A DNA stretch of 64,000 nt from Wenyingzhuangia marina (GCF_900130035.1 NZ_FQXQ01000001.1:620001-684000); one strand, 5' to 3'. Positions 52,431 to 62,518 are shown, counted from the first letter of the stretch. Numbers and translations: made by a program. The notes: generated from the sequence alone by a model not told the origin.

Positions 52431-53219
52431 TTATTCAACATAAAACTTAACAGGTAGCATGTATATTAAATTAACAGGTTTTCCGTTTTGTTTTGCAGGA
52501 ATCATTTTAGGTAATTTTTTAATTACATCTTTAATTTCTTTAGCCAATTCTGGATGTGTTTTGGTGGTTTGTATATCAGGGCTAATATCACCATGTGAAT
52601 CGATAATAAACTGACAGTTAATTCTTTGCATTCCAGATAAATTTAAATCCTCAGCAACACCTATATCAAAGTTTTTACCAAAGAACTTAGACATATTTTT
52701 GTTAAAACACTTTTTAGATTTTTCATTATCACGAATGTATTTTTCACAACCAGGGAATACGGGAATGTTATCTACACTTAAAAAAGGAACAGTTTCTGCT
52801 CCAATTTCTTCACTTACCTCAACATATTCAATATCACCAAAGTCTGTTGGAGCATTACTAGGGTCTTCTGTTGAATTTATTGGTTTTTCAATGATATCAG
52901 CATTATTTTCCGCTTTTTTAAACTTTGTCGGATCTATGGCGTCTATAGGCTTTGTTTGAGGTTCTTTAATAGGTTCTATAAGATCTTTAGGCTTTTCAAT
53001 TTTGGGTTGTTTTTTCTCTTCTCTAATTACATTTACCATGTTTGGTAACGCATCCATTTTAATGGTGGCGGGATCATAAGTTACAGAAGGTTTTTCAGAA
53101 GCATAGGTTTTTTGTTCCATAAAAATTAAAGTGATAAAAAGAGAAAGTACCAATCCTAAAAGGGTAAAAACACTGCTGTAGTTTTCAAGATTTTGCTGTG
53201 GATTTTTTTTGATTTTCAT
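52431..53219 (-). CDS. TonB-like energy transducer
   Basis: A 262-residue protein with one N-terminal membrane helix (about residues 17-34) and a Pro/Lys/Glu-rich periplasmic stretch (KKQPKIEKPKDLIEPIKEP). It ends in a C-terminal TonB domain (QRINCQFIIDSHGDIS, ELAKEIKDVIKKLPKMIPAK, VNLIYMLPVKFYV). Such proteins link ExbBD energy to TonB-dependent receptors. The window has at least three such receptors, but no exbBD, and which receptor it serves is unknown. The stop lies 3 bases from the shared terminator. Confidence 0.85.
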   Translation of the reverse strand: MKIKKNPQQNLENYSSVFTLLGLVLSLFITLIFMEQKTYASEKPSVTYDPATIKMDALPNMVNVIREEKKQPKIEKPKDLIEPIKEPQTKPIDAIDPTKFKKAENNADIIEKPINSTEDPSNAPTDFGDIEYVEVSEEIGAETVPFLSVDNIPVFPGCEKYIRDNEKSKKCFNKNMSKFFGKNFDIGVAEDLNLSGMQRINCQFIIDSHGDISPDIQTTKTHPELAKEIKDVIKKLPKMIPAKQNGKPVNLIYMLPVKFYVE

Positions 53220-53269
53220 GACGCGTAAGATTTAAGTTATAAATCTTAGCTATCAATATAAGTGCCAAA

Positions 53270-53299
53270 AAAAGCCTAACATTTGATTGTTAGGCTTTT
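53270..53299 (-). terminator. Terminator of pgi
   Basis: The stem AAAAGCCTAACA/TGTTAGGCTTTT has a six-base loop; the minus strand ends in a T-run. It separates pgi from the downstream TonB-like gene. Confidence 0.85.
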
Positions 53300-53319
53300 A
53301 TAAAATAAGTAATTCTTTT

Positions 53320-54864
53320 TTATTTTAAAAGTTTATTAGCCATTTCTTTTCCTAGTTCTACACCAAATTGGTCAAAACTAAAAATGTTCCAAATAATTCC
53401 TTGTACAAAAATCTTATGTTCATACATAGCAATAATTTTTCCTAGACTATTAGGGCTTAATTTATCTGCTGTGATACAGTTACTAGGTCTGTTACCAGTA
53501 AATATCTTAAATGGCAGTTCAATTGCGTTTGGAGCAACAGTTTCTAATACTTGCTCTTTTGTTTTACCAAAACACAAAGCGTCTTGTTGACCGTAGAAGT
53601 TTGCCATTAATTTTTTGTGATGATCAGCTTTACCGTAAAGAGATTCATTAAATCCAATAAAATCACATGGAATTAATTTGGTTCCTTGATGTACCAACTG
53701 CATAAAGGCATGTTGCATGTTGGTTCCTGCAGCTCCCCATATAATAGTTCCTGTTTGATAATCTACAGGATTTCCATCTCTATCTACAGATTTACCGTTA
53801 CTTTCCATAAAAGCCTGTTGCAAGTAAGATGGTAAGGTGTTTAAATATTGTGTATATGGTAATACAGCTTCACTTTCTGCACCATAAAAGTTGTTATACC
53901 AAATACTTAACAAAGCTAAAATTACAGGAATGTTTTCTTCAAACTTAGCCGTTTTAAAATGGTTATCCATTTCATAAGCTCCGTTTAATAATTCAGCATA
54001 GTTGTCATATCCAATAGATAATGCAATAGATAAACCAACTGCAGACCATAAAGAAAAACGACCACCAACCCAGTTCCACATTGGGAATACATTTTCAGGA
54101 GCAATTCCAAAATTAGCAACAGCTTCTAAGTTGGTAGACACGGCTACAAAATGTTTAGCAACATCAGATGCTTGAGCAGATTGTAAAAACCATTCTTTAA
54201 TGGTGATGGCATTTCCAATGGTTTCTTGAGTGGTAAATGTTTTAGAAACAACTACAAATAAAGTAGTTTCTGGATTTAATTTTTTTATGACTTCAGAAAC
54301 ATGGTCTCCATCAATATTAGAAACAAAGTGAGTGTTTAAGTGATTTTTGTAATACTGTAACCCATCAACTACCATGTTTGGTCCTAAATCAGACCCACCA
54401 ATACCAATATTTACAATGTCTGTAATTGCTTTACCGGTATAGCCTTTCCAGTTTCCAGAAATTACTTTTTCAGTAAACGCTTTAATATTTTCTTTAGCAG
54501 CATTTACTTCTGGCATCACATCTTCTCCTTGAGAATATACAGCGTTTCCACTATTGTTTCTTAAAGCAGTATGTAATACAGCTCTTCTTTCAGTAGCATT
54601 GATGATTTCCCCACCAAAATATTGTTGAATAGCATCTTCTAATTCAGCTTCTTTTGCTAAATCAACCAATAAGCTTAATGTTTCTTTGTTGATTCTATTT
54701 TTAGCATAATTTAGTTTTAAATCACCTAATGAAATTTCGTAGTTTGAACTACGATTTTGATCATCAGCAAATAATTTTTGTAACTCTAAATTTTTAGCTT
54801 CTTGAAAATGTTCTGTTAACTTTTTCCAAGCATTGGTTTTGGTTGGGTTGATGTTTTTTAACAT
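53320..54864 (-). CDS. pgi: Glucose-6-phosphate isomerase
   Basis: Interconverts glucose-6-phosphate and fructose-6-phosphate. The 514-residue protein carries the sugar-phosphate loop [16 protein letters not shown], the [16 protein letters not shown] segment and [16 protein letters not shown]. Its catalytic Glu/His region is [14 protein letters not shown]-like, present as [18 protein letters not shown], and its C-terminal Lys segment is [13 protein letters not shown]. It is somewhat shorter than the E. coli enzyme (549). Confidence 0.96.
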   Translation of the reverse strand: MLKNINPTKTNAWKKLTEHFQEAKNLELQKLFADDQNRSSNYEISLGDLKLNYAKNRINKETLSLLVDLAKEAELEDAIQQYFGGEIINATERRAVLHTALRNNSGNAVYSQGEDVMPEVNAAKENIKAFTEKVISGNWKGYTGKAITDIVNIGIGGSDLGPNMVVDGLQYYKNHLNTHFVSNIDGDHVSEVIKKLNPETTLFVVVSKTFTTQETIGNAITIKEWFLQSAQASDVAKHFVAVSTNLEAVANFGIAPENVFPMWNWVGGRFSLWSAVGLSIALSIGYDNYAELLNGAYEMDNHFKTAKFEENIPVILALLSIWYNNFYGAESEAVLPYTQYLNTLPSYLQQAFMESNGKSVDRDGNPVDYQTGTIIWGAAGTNMQHAFMQLVHQGTKLIPCDFIGFNESLYGKADHHKKLMANFYGQQDALCFGKTKEQVLETVAPNAIELPFKIFTGNRPSNCITADKLSPNSLGKIIAMYEHKIFVQGIIWNIFSFDQFGVELGKEMANKLLK

Positions 54865-54887
54865 GATTCTGTTGATTTTAGTCTAGT

Positions 54888-56123
54888 TTAGTATGGAATA
54901 GCATCCAGCTCTTTTTTAATGGGAGCTATAAAACTTAAGTATTTTTCTTGTATTTCTTTTTTCATTGGTTTGGCTGCAGGTAGTTCTTCTTTTAAAGGAT
55001 CAACTTGTTTACCATGTTTCCAAAAACGATAACAAACGTGAGGTCCAGAAGTGTTTCCTGTCATTCCTACCCAACCAATAATATCACCTTGTTTTACATA
55101 TTGCCCTACTTTAACATTACGTTTTTTCATGTGTAAATATTGAGTTGTGTAAGTAGCGTTATGTCTAATTTTTACATAATTTCCATTTCCACCTCTGTAT
55201 TCTGATGCAATCACTTGTCCGTTGGCAGTACTTAAAATAGGTGTTCCCACAGGGGCTGCAAAATCGGTTCCTAAATGTGGTTTAACTCTACCATAAAAAG
55301 CAATGTATCTTTTTAAATTATATCTAGAAGAAATTCTACTAAATTTTAGTGGAGCTTTTAAAAAGGCACGTCTTAAATTATTGGTGTTCTCGTCAAAATA
55401 TTCTTGAATCCCAGTAATAGAATCTGGAACGTAATTAAAGGCATAGAAAGGTTTTCCTACATGTTCAAAATAAGCAGCTTTAATTTTTCCAATTCCCGCA
55501 GGAATGGTGTCGTTAATGTATTTTTGTTCGTATAAAACTTTAAATCTATCGTTTTTTTGAAGTCTAAAAAAGTCAATAGTCCAAGCGTAAATATCAGACA
55601 AATCGTTAGCAACTACAGGACTTACGTGTTGTTTGTCTAAAGATTGAGATAAAGAACTAGTAATAATTCCGGAAGCTTCTTCAATTTTAACAGTTACTTT
55701 CTTTTTTACATTTTTTGTGTAAATAGAATCTCTAAAATCAACAATAGAATAGTTGATTAAATCATGTTGATAGATAAATATTTGTGCTTGTTCTGTAGAG
55801 TCTTTGGCAGCCAAAATGGTGTAGTTTTTTCCTGCTCTTAATCTACGGACATCAAAGTCTGGTTTTACTGTATTGGCTATTTCGTAAATTTTTGGAGTCC
55901 AAACGTGATGTTGGTCTAAAATGGTTCCAAAAGTTTCTCCTTTTTTTATTTTCTTTTTTACAACTTTAAAAGTGTCTAAATTGTAACCAAATAATTTTTT
56001 AGGAACCTTAATAGTTTCTTTTTCAGGGGTGTTTTCTTTGTTTTCCTGTGTTTTAGAGTTCTTGTTATTACAAGAAAGTAAAGTAAAAATTAATATAACA
56101 AGTAGGGTGATTTTTTTCAACAT
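54888..56123 (-). CDS. M23-family peptidoglycan metallopeptidase, lipoprotein
   Basis: A 411-residue lipoprotein (MLKKITLLVILIFTLLSC). The start at ATG 56121-56123 is preferred to an in-frame TTG 18 bases upstream. A central LysM/OapA-like region precedes the C-terminal LytM domain with HLGTDFAAPVGTPI (zinc His and Asp). The second motif reads SGPHVCYRFW, so the usual HxH is HxC: the catalytic His is kept and the zinc-ligand His is replaced by Cys. It probably cleaves peptidoglycan cross-links or regulates hydrolases. It follows the DUF3108 gene. Confidence 0.87.
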   Translation of the reverse strand: MLKKITLLVILIFTLLSCNNKNSKTQENKENTPEKETIKVPKKLFGYNLDTFKVVKKKIKKGETFGTILDQHHVWTPKIYEIANTVKPDFDVRRLRAGKNYTILAAKDSTEQAQIFIYQHDLINYSIVDFRDSIYTKNVKKKVTVKIEEASGIITSSLSQSLDKQHVSPVVANDLSDIYAWTIDFFRLQKNDRFKVLYEQKYINDTIPAGIGKIKAAYFEHVGKPFYAFNYVPDSITGIQEYFDENTNNLRRAFLKAPLKFSRISSRYNLKRYIAFYGRVKPHLGTDFAAPVGTPILSTANGQVIASEYRGGNGNYVKIRHNATYTTQYLHMKKRNVKVGQYVKQGDIIGWVGMTGNTSGPHVCYRFWKHGKQVDPLKEELPAAKPMKKEIQEKYLSFIAPIKKELDAIPY

Positions 56124-56164
56124 CCTCAGATTTAAATTCAAGGTTCAAAAGTACAATTAATTTG

Positions 56165-56935
56165 TTAATCCATAATAATATTAAGCGGATGAGAAAGTCC
56201 CTTGTATTCTTCTATATCTGCCTTTAAAGCCCCAACAGCTAAGTCAGCCTGAATTCTAACAGGTATTTTGTTTTTATCGGCAGTAATCCAGAGTGTTAAG
56301 CTCTCTTTGGCTTTGAAAACTCTTCCAGATTGTACCAATGGTCTAAACTTGATACATTTTATTTTTCCGAATTTAGTTTTAATGGTTTCTTCCCCTAATT
56401 TTACAAGTTTAAAAGGAAACTTTTTACCATCAAAAAACATGTCAATTCCTACCGATTCTGCTATTTTTAAGGAGTCAGAAACATTGTTTCTTAAATAGTA
56501 AAATGCTGCAATCATATCTTGAACATCTTTTGCAGCTACTCGTTCTTGTTCTTTGTTTTTATGATCAATGGTTAAAACACTATCCTTTTCAAAAAATAGT
56601 TCAACGTTTTTAGTGTGTTTTCCTTCTTTAACTTTTCTAATGGCTCTAATAGGAAATCCTGTTTTAGGATCTATAAAAGATTCATACCTGTCTTTTACGG
56701 GAAACACCCAATCTAACATGCCAGTACTCCAGCCTTTTCCTATAACATGTTGTATTTTTTTATCATTTATTTTTTCTTCTTTTACTTCCATGCTTGCATA
56801 ACCAGCATTAATAATTCCATAATGAACTCTAAACTGAATCCATTCTCCTTTTTTGTATGCGTTTTTGGTTTGAGCACTGACGTTATTGGTTAGAAAACCA
56901 AGTAAAAATATAAGTGAGTATAGTAGTTTTTTCAT
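56165..56935 (-). CDS. Exported DUF3108-family protein
   Basis: A 256-residue exported protein (signal MKKLLYSLIFLLGFLTNNVSA). The DUF3108 pattern is clear: GEWIQFRVHYGIINAGYASM near residue 30, VFPVKDRYESFIDPKTGFPI near 85, and FKAKESLTLWITADKNKIPV then RIQADLAVGALKADIEEYKG at the end. The fold is a LolA-like beta sheet. The role is not known; pairing with an M23 peptidase gene 41 bases downstream suggests the cell envelope. Confidence 0.83.
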   Translation of the reverse strand: MKKLLYSLIFLLGFLTNNVSAQTKNAYKKGEWIQFRVHYGIINAGYASMEVKEEKINDKKIQHVIGKGWSTGMLDWVFPVKDRYESFIDPKTGFPIRAIRKVKEGKHTKNVELFFEKDSVLTIDHKNKEQERVAAKDVQDMIAAFYYLRNNVSDSLKIAESVGIDMFFDGKKFPFKLVKLGEETIKTKFGKIKCIKFRPLVQSGRVFKAKESLTLWITADKNKIPVRIQADLAVGALKADIEEYKGLSHPLNIIMD

Positions 56936-57025
56936 GTTAATTGGTGATTTTTTTAAAGGTAAATCAAACCTTGTTCCAAAATAAAAAAATAAAACAGAAC
57001 AAAGGTATTCACCATTGTATTTTTT

Positions 57026-57033
57026 TAGCTTTG
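57026..57033 (+). promoter_or_regulatory. -7 element abutting waaA
   Basis: TAGCTTTG, an exact TAnnTTTG match, ends only four bases before the waaA ATG, so the start site would fall on or next to the initiation codon. Confidence 0.5.
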
Positions 57034-57037
57034 CGCT

Positions 57038-58294
57038 ATGCGATTTTTATATAACATATTTGTTCATTTTACGGTTATAGTGCTAAAATTGGTTGCTGTT
57101 TTTAGCATTAAAATCAAATTGTTTGTCGTTGGAAGACAAGAAGTATTTCAGAAATTAAAAAATAAAATAAATCCCTTACAGAAAACGGTTTGGATTCATG
57201 CAGCTTCTTTAGGCGAGTTTGAACAAGGGAGACCTGTTATTGAAGAAATAAAAAAAGAATATCCAAAGCATCAAATTTTAGTTACTTTTTTTTCTCCATC
57301 AGGATATGAAGTGAGGAAAAATTATGAATTGGCAGATGTTGTTTGTTATTTGCCTTTAGATACCATTGCAAATGTTAAAAAGTTTATCAAACTAGTTCGG
57401 CCATCAATAGCTATTTTTATTAAGTACGAAATTTGGCCAAATTATTTAATTGAATTAAAAAAGCAAAATATTCCCACCTTATTAGTGTCGGGGATTTTTA
57501 GAGAAAATCAAATATTTTTTAAATCATATGGAAGTTGGATGCGAAAATCACTCAAGGCATTTACTTCGTTTTTTGTGCAAGATGAAACCTCAAAAAATCT
57601 TTTAAATAATATTGGTATTGATGAGGTAAATATTGCTGGAGATACTAGGTTTGATAGGGTTCAAAAATTGGTAGAAGCCAATGAGAAATTACCGTTTGTA
57701 AACGACTTTAAAAATGATTCTTATTTGTTGGTTGCAGGAAGTACTTGGTTAGAAGATGAAGAAAAATTGGTGAATTATATCAATAACATTGCTAAAGAAA
57801 ATGAAAAATTTATTATTGCTCCGCACAATATTAAACCGGATGAAATTTTAAGATTAAAAAATAGTTTACAGAAAAAAACAATTTTATTTACAGAAAAAGA
57901 AGGAGAAAACTTGAGTGGTTATCAAGTGATGATTGTAGATACTGTTGGAATTTTATCTAAAATTTATGCTTATGCAGATGTTGCATATATTGGTGGCGGA
58001 TACACAAAAAGTGGTGTACACAATACTTTGGAAGCAGCTACTTATGGATTGCCAATTGTAATAGGTCCTAATTTTAAAAAGTTTAAAGAAGTAAAAGATT
58101 TGATTTTTTTAAAAGGTTGTATAAGCGTTGATAATAGTGATGACTTGTCTAAGTTTTTAAAAATAATGTATCAAGATTCTGAAGCTAGAGCAGAAAAATC
58201 TAACATCACTAAAAATTATGTGATTCAAAATTTAGGAGCTACCCAAAAAATAATGCAAACAGTTAAAGACATTTTGTTAAATGAAAAAGAATAA
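57038..58294 (+). CDS. waaA: Kdo transferase
   Basis: Transfers 3-deoxy-D-manno-octulosonic acid from CMP-Kdo to lipid A precursor at the inner membrane. The 418-residue GT-B enzyme has an N-terminal membrane anchor (FVHFTVIVLKLVAVFSI) and the catalytic Glu in HAASLGEFEQGRPVI. It also has the AIFIKYEIWPNYL segment and the C-terminal nucleotide-binding motif YIGGGYTKSGVHNTLEAA. Its end overlaps the next gene by 14 bases. Confidence 0.94.
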   Translation: MRFLYNIFVHFTVIVLKLVAVFSIKIKLFVVGRQEVFQKLKNKINPLQKTVWIHAASLGEFEQGRPVIEEIKKEYPKHQILVTFFSPSGYEVRKNYELADVVCYLPLDTIANVKKFIKLVRPSIAIFIKYEIWPNYLIELKKQNIPTLLVSGIFRENQIFFKSYGSWMRKSLKAFTSFFVQDETSKNLLNNIGIDEVNIAGDTRFDRVQKLVEANEKLPFVNDFKNDSYLLVAGSTWLEDEEKLVNYINNIAKENEKFIIAPHNIKPDEILRLKNSLQKKTILFTEKEGENLSGYQVMIVDTVGILSKIYAYADVAYIGGGYTKSGVHNTLEAATYGLPIVIGPNFKKFKEVKDLIFLKGCISVDNSDDLSKFLKIMYQDSEARAEKSNITKNYVIQNLGATQKIMQTVKDILLNEKE

Positions 58295-58688
58295 TATTAT
58301 TGCTGTTTTATTAGCCTTATTTACGGTTTTGTTTTTATCGGAATTTAAGGTTTTGAAAACCATTTATTTAATACCAAATATCGTTTGGATTCTTCCGTTG
58401 TTTGGTTTCTATCTTTTAAGTGTTTTTTATTTTTCAAAAGCTTTTGAAACCAAATTAAAAATTTCTCAAAAAATATTCATCATTCTTTTTGGAGGAGTGG
58501 GAATGGTGTCACTTTTATATCTAGGTTTTTCTGCTTGGAAAGTCAATGTTGGGAATATCTTTTCAGAGCCACAAGAGTCTTTTCAAGTCAATTTAAAGAA
58601 TGTCTTTTTTTGGGTGCTTTATCAATCTTATTTATTCTTGTTTTTCTTTTCTTCCTTTAAGCAATTAGTGACGATAGATCAAAAATAA
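58281..58688 (+). CDS. Small integral membrane protein, function unknown
   Basis: A 135-residue protein with four predicted helices (IIAVLLALFTVLFLSEF, IVWILPLFGFYLLSVFYF, IFIILFGGVGMVSLLYLGF, VFFWVLYQSYLFLFFFSSF). I do not recognise a family. It starts within the last codons of waaA (ATG at 58281), so it is translationally coupled to it. Confidence 0.65.
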   Translation: MKKNNIIAVLLALFTVLFLSEFKVLKTIYLIPNIVWILPLFGFYLLSVFYFSKAFETKLKISQKIFIILFGGVGMVSLLYLGFSAWKVNVGNIFSEPQESFQVNLKNVFFWVLYQSYLFLFFFSSFKQLVTIDQK

Positions 58689-58765
58689 TAATGCGTGCAT
58701 AATACAGAGTTCACATTAAAGTAATACTACAGTTGTAAACTTGCAAGTTACTAATAGAGGTGATT

Positions 58766-61700
58766 ATGCGGTTTAGTTTTTTTTTCATTGTTTGTTTTTT
58801 TTCATTTGTTTCTTGGTCTCAAAACATCAAGTTTAAAAATTATACAACCAATCAAGGTCTTTCTAATAATTCTGTTATTGATATAGAAAATGACATTAAT
58901 GGAGGTTTGTGGATTGCTACCTGGGACGGTTTAAATTATTTTGATGGACGAGAGTTTACCGTTTTTAAACATAAAATAGAGGAAAAAAATTCAATTGCAG
59001 GAAATTATATTGTTAACATAGAAAAAGATAAGAAAGGGACTATTTGGATTCTTACCAAAGAAGGAAAGTTAAGTCAATATATTGGTAATGGTAATTTTAA
59101 AAATTACGATTTTAAAGAAGCTGTAAATTCTCTTAAAACTTCTATAAATAAAAATCTTTTAATTACTACAAATAGCGCTGTTTTTGAATATGTTGATGGT
59201 GATTTTGTAGTTAGGGAATCGGAGGTAGAGTTACCTAATAATACTACAGTTTTTAAAAATATTTTATTAGCTAAATATCCTAAGTTAATTATTAATGACG
59301 TATTAAAAGATAAGCATGGAAATGTTTGGTTGGCAACCAGAAGAAATGGATTGTATATCATTCCAAACCGTTCTAATAATATAGAAAATACTCAAATAGA
59401 TCATTATACTGTTGACAAATATTACAACTATAGTTTTAATAGTAACGAGATAGAAAAATTACATTTAGATAATTTTGATAATGTTTGGCTTGGACAAAAA
59501 GATGGTGGATTAAGTATGGCTTATAAAGGATCGGAGTTAATTTCACAAGTAAGTCCTCACCCAATAAAATATCCTCATTTGCCTTCAGAAACCATACGTG
59601 CAATTAGCAAAGATTTTCAAGGTCATCTTTGGTTAGGGTACTATAATCGAGGAATTTATTATTACAATAAAGAGACAAAATGTTACATAAAATACTTTGT
59701 TAAAGAAGCTACTCAGAATACAGATTGGGAAAGAGTAAGAACTCTTTTTACTGCTTCTGATGGAAGTTTATGGGTAGGGACTTATGCAGGATTGATAAGA
59801 ATTGATAATAATGGTTATCAACTTTATGAAGCTAAGAACATTGATGAATTACCAAATAATAGATGTTATTCCATTTTTGAAGATGAACAAAAAGACTTAT
59901 GGATTGCTTGTTGGGGAGGTGTTGCAAAATATAGTTTGGTGAAAAATAAGTTTCAATCTTTTAAAGGATATCAGCAATTATTAAACTATAATATTAGAAA
60001 TGTAAAAAAATACAATTCAGAGTTAATTCTTAGTACAGAAAATTATGGTGTAGTTGTTTTTAATTTAGAGACAACTACTCAAAATAAAATAGATACTAGA
60101 AAGGGAATTTTGGGAAATAGTATTTACAGTACCTTTTATGATGAAGATTCTAAAAACTATTGGATAGCTTCACTTGGAGGTGTTAGTATTTATAACAAAA
60201 CAAAAGGAGTTATAAAAAATATTACTGAGCAAAACGGTTTGTTAAGTCACATGGTTTATGGCTTAATTAATCAACAAGATAAAGTTTGGTTAAGTACTAC
60301 AAAAGGATTGGCGGTAGTTGATAAAAATACATTTCATGTAAATGTTATAAACCCAGATGAGGGTTGGCAGGCTCCAGAATTTTCTGAAGGGGCATATTAT
60401 AAAGATCCAAAAGGTATCTTATATTTTGGAGGCGTAAATGGCTTAAATTATTTTAGTCCAAATGCTGTGAATTTTAAAAAATATACTCCTAAAATTAAGT
60501 TGGTTGTTGATGGAAATGAAAATTATGTTAAGCAAATTACCAAAAGTCATACTCAAAATAATTTAACAGTAACAATTGAGTCTATTGTTTTTCCTGAGAC
60601 AAAACAACAACAATTTAAAACATACTATAAGTTAGTAGGTGTAGATGAAACTTGGAGATTGTTAAAAGAAGATGAATATAGAGTAACATACGCTGGCCTT
60701 CCCTCGGGCAATTATAGCTTTTATGTTAAAACTTCAAGTACAGATTCGTTAGGTAAAAAATACTTTTCTATAATTGTTAAAAAAGCTTTTTATGAAACTG
60801 TTTGGTTTGGCGTATCGGCTCTTTTCTTATTTGCAATTTTGTTAATTTTTATCTTTTATATAAAAGAAAAGAAAGCAAAAAAACAAAAGGCAGTATTAGA
60901 AAAAAAAATAATTGAAAGAACTCAAATCATCGAAAGTCAGAAAGAAGATTTGTTACGTGTAAATCAGAAATTAGATGAGAAAAACAAAGAAATTAACAGT
61001 CAGCAAGAAAAGTTATTGGAGTTACACAGTAGTTTAAAAAATGAAGATTTTGAACTAGAAAAATTTAAGACATTTATTTTATCAGAATTTCAAGAACCTA
61101 TTACTAAAATAATTCAGCAAACCAACAAAATTAAAGGAGACACAGTTGTACAAGAAAAACTGTTGAAAAATGCAGTTAAGTTGATTAATTTAATTTCGGA
61201 GTGGAATTATCTAGATCATGTAAAAGACATAGGAGCTCAAAAAAATAGTATTCTAGATTTATTACCTGTCTTGGTGGATATTATGGAGAAGGTTAAAAGC
61301 TCTCTACAAAAAAACAAAGTAAATTTTGTTACAGAAATAGATACTAATATTCATTGGGTTGAAGTTGATTTACTAAGGTTTAGATTGTTGTTGCAATATT
61401 TTTTTAATGATATTGTTAAATACTCAAATAAACAAAGTAGTTTAAGAATAGAGATTCGTCATCAACACGATTTATTTCAACTTACTCTTGTGTCTAATAG
61501 TGATTTACTTATTAGTAGTTGGGAAAAAATATATCACTTTAGCCCCTACTTTAAATCGGTAAAAGTGTTGTTAAATCATCTTAATGGTGTTTTAAATATC
61601 GGAGAAAACAATGGTTTTAAACTAGAAATGTTAATTCCTGTAAAAAACGTAGAATCTAATAATAATGATAGTATCAAAACTATTTCTTGGAAACATCTAG

Positions 61701-62494
61701 AGCAGGAAAAAGAGCTAAACAACAATAACTACAATGTTTTAATTTTTTCTGATAAAGAGAATATAGAAATTACAAAACACCTCTTGGTTGATGAACGTAG
61801 TAACTTAATTTTTGAAGATAATGTGTTTGATTTATCATCGGCATTACAGCAAATAAATATAGATGTTGTGGTTTTTTATCAAACAACATTTACCAAAGAA
61901 TTGGTTTCGTTTTTTAATCAACACAAGCAAGAATCAAAACGCAATCATATTCCCTTTGTATATATCTCAGAAGAAATAAATTATACGCTAAACGAACAAT
62001 CTTTAGAATTTGGAATAGATGTAGTAATACAATTACCAGCTAGCGATTCTTTCGTAAAAAAGAAAATTTACACTCTTTTAAAGCCTAAAAAAGAGATAGA
62101 AGAGAATAAGCTTCAAAAAGAAATTTATGAAATTCTTAGTAAAGAAAACACGCAACAAACTTCTAATGACAAACTCTTAAAAAAATCATTAGAAGTGATT
62201 AAAAAAGAATTGTCTAATCATAACTTTAATGTAGAAATGTTAATTGATGAGTTGGGCGTTTCTAGAGTTAAATGTTATAGGCTTTTTAAAGAAGCATTAA
62301 AACAATCACCTTCGGATGTTATTACATCACTTAGATTTCAAAAAGCAGAATATTTGTTAAAATATAAAAACTTAAACATTTCAGAAATAAGTTTTGAGTG
62401 TGGTTTTAATGATCCTAAGTATTTTGGAAAATCATTTAAAAAACAATTCGGGGTAAGTCCAAAAGTATACAAGGAACAAAATTCAATATTATAA
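58766..62494 (+). CDS. HTCS-like regulator with degenerate kinase and receiver domains
   Basis: A 1242-residue hybrid two-component-type regulator (start ATG 58766). Signal peptide (MRFSFFFIVCFFSFVSWSQ), then a 14-blade-type propeller sensor (SNNSVIDIENDINGGLWIAT repeats), Y_Y_Y domain (YYKLVGVDETWRLL), helix about 677-700, and a coiled coil. The kinase region has ILSEFQEPI where SHEFRTPL is expected (His replaced by Ser773), a weak N box (FFNDIVKYS) and no recognisable G1/G2. The receiver has VVVFYQTTF, with Tyr1038 at the phospho-Asp position, and lost the Lys motif. The C-terminal AraC HTH is intact (VEMLIDELGVSRVKCYRLF, ISFECGFNDPKYFGKSFKK). It probably senses a glycan and controls the SusC-type gene 180 bases downstream. 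Confidence 0.88.
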   Translation: MRFSFFFIVCFFSFVSWSQNIKFKNYTTNQGLSNNSVIDIENDINGGLWIATWDGLNYFDGREFTVFKHKIEEKNSIAGNYIVNIEKDKKGTIWILTKEGKLSQYIGNGNFKNYDFKEAVNSLKTSINKNLLITTNSAVFEYVDGDFVVRESEVELPNNTTVFKNILLAKYPKLIINDVLKDKHGNVWLATRRNGLYIIPNRSNNIENTQIDHYTVDKYYNYSFNSNEIEKLHLDNFDNVWLGQKDGGLSMAYKGSELISQVSPHPIKYPHLPSETIRAISKDFQGHLWLGYYNRGIYYYNKETKCYIKYFVKEATQNTDWERVRTLFTASDGSLWVGTYAGLIRIDNNGYQLYEAKNIDELPNNRCYSIFEDEQKDLWIACWGGVAKYSLVKNKFQSFKGYQQLLNYNIRNVKKYNSELILSTENYGVVVFNLETTTQNKIDTRKGILGNSIYSTFYDEDSKNYWIASLGGVSIYNKTKGVIKNITEQNGLLSHMVYGLINQQDKVWLSTTKGLAVVDKNTFHVNVINPDEGWQAPEFSEGAYYKDPKGILYFGGVNGLNYFSPNAVNFKKYTPKIKLVVDGNENYVKQITKSHTQNNLTVTIESIVFPETKQQQFKTYYKLVGVDETWRLLKEDEYRVTYAGLPSGNYSFYVKTSSTDSLGKKYFSIIVKKAFYETVWFGVSALFLFAILLIFIFYIKEKKAKKQKAVLEKKIIERTQIIESQKEDLLRVNQKLDEKNKEINSQQEKLLELHSSLKNEDFELEKFKTFILSEFQEPITKIIQQTNKIKGDTVVQEKLLKNAVKLINLISEWNYLDHVKDIGAQKNSILDLLPVLVDIMEKVKSSLQKNKVNFVTEIDTNIHWVEVDLLRFRLLLQYFFNDIVKYSNKQSSLRIEIRHQHDLFQLTLVSNSDLLISSWEKIYHFSPYFKSVKVLLNHLNGVLNIGENNGFKLEMLIPVKNVESNNNDSIKTISWKHLEQEKELNNNNYNVLIFSDKENIEITKHLLVDERSNLIFEDNVFDLSSALQQINIDVVVFYQTTFTKELVSFFNQHKQESKRNHIPFVYISEEINYTLNEQSLEFGIDVVIQLPASDSFVKKKIYTLLKPKKEIEENKLQKEIYEILSKENTQQTSNDKLLKKSLEVIKKELSNHNFNVEMLIDELGVSRVKCYRLFKEALKQSPSDVITSLRFQKAEYLLKYKNLNISEISFECGFNDPKYFGKSFKKQFGVSPKVYKEQNSIL

Positions 62495-62518
62495 GTATTA
62501 CTGTAGGATTAACCCTGT

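Noticed and set aside
58738-58749. AACTTGCAAGTT palindrome upstream of the HTCS-like regulator as an autoregulatory operator
   Set aside because: It is short, overlaps a weak -7-like sequence, and does not resemble the tandem repeat before the SusC-type gene; the evidence is too thin to call.
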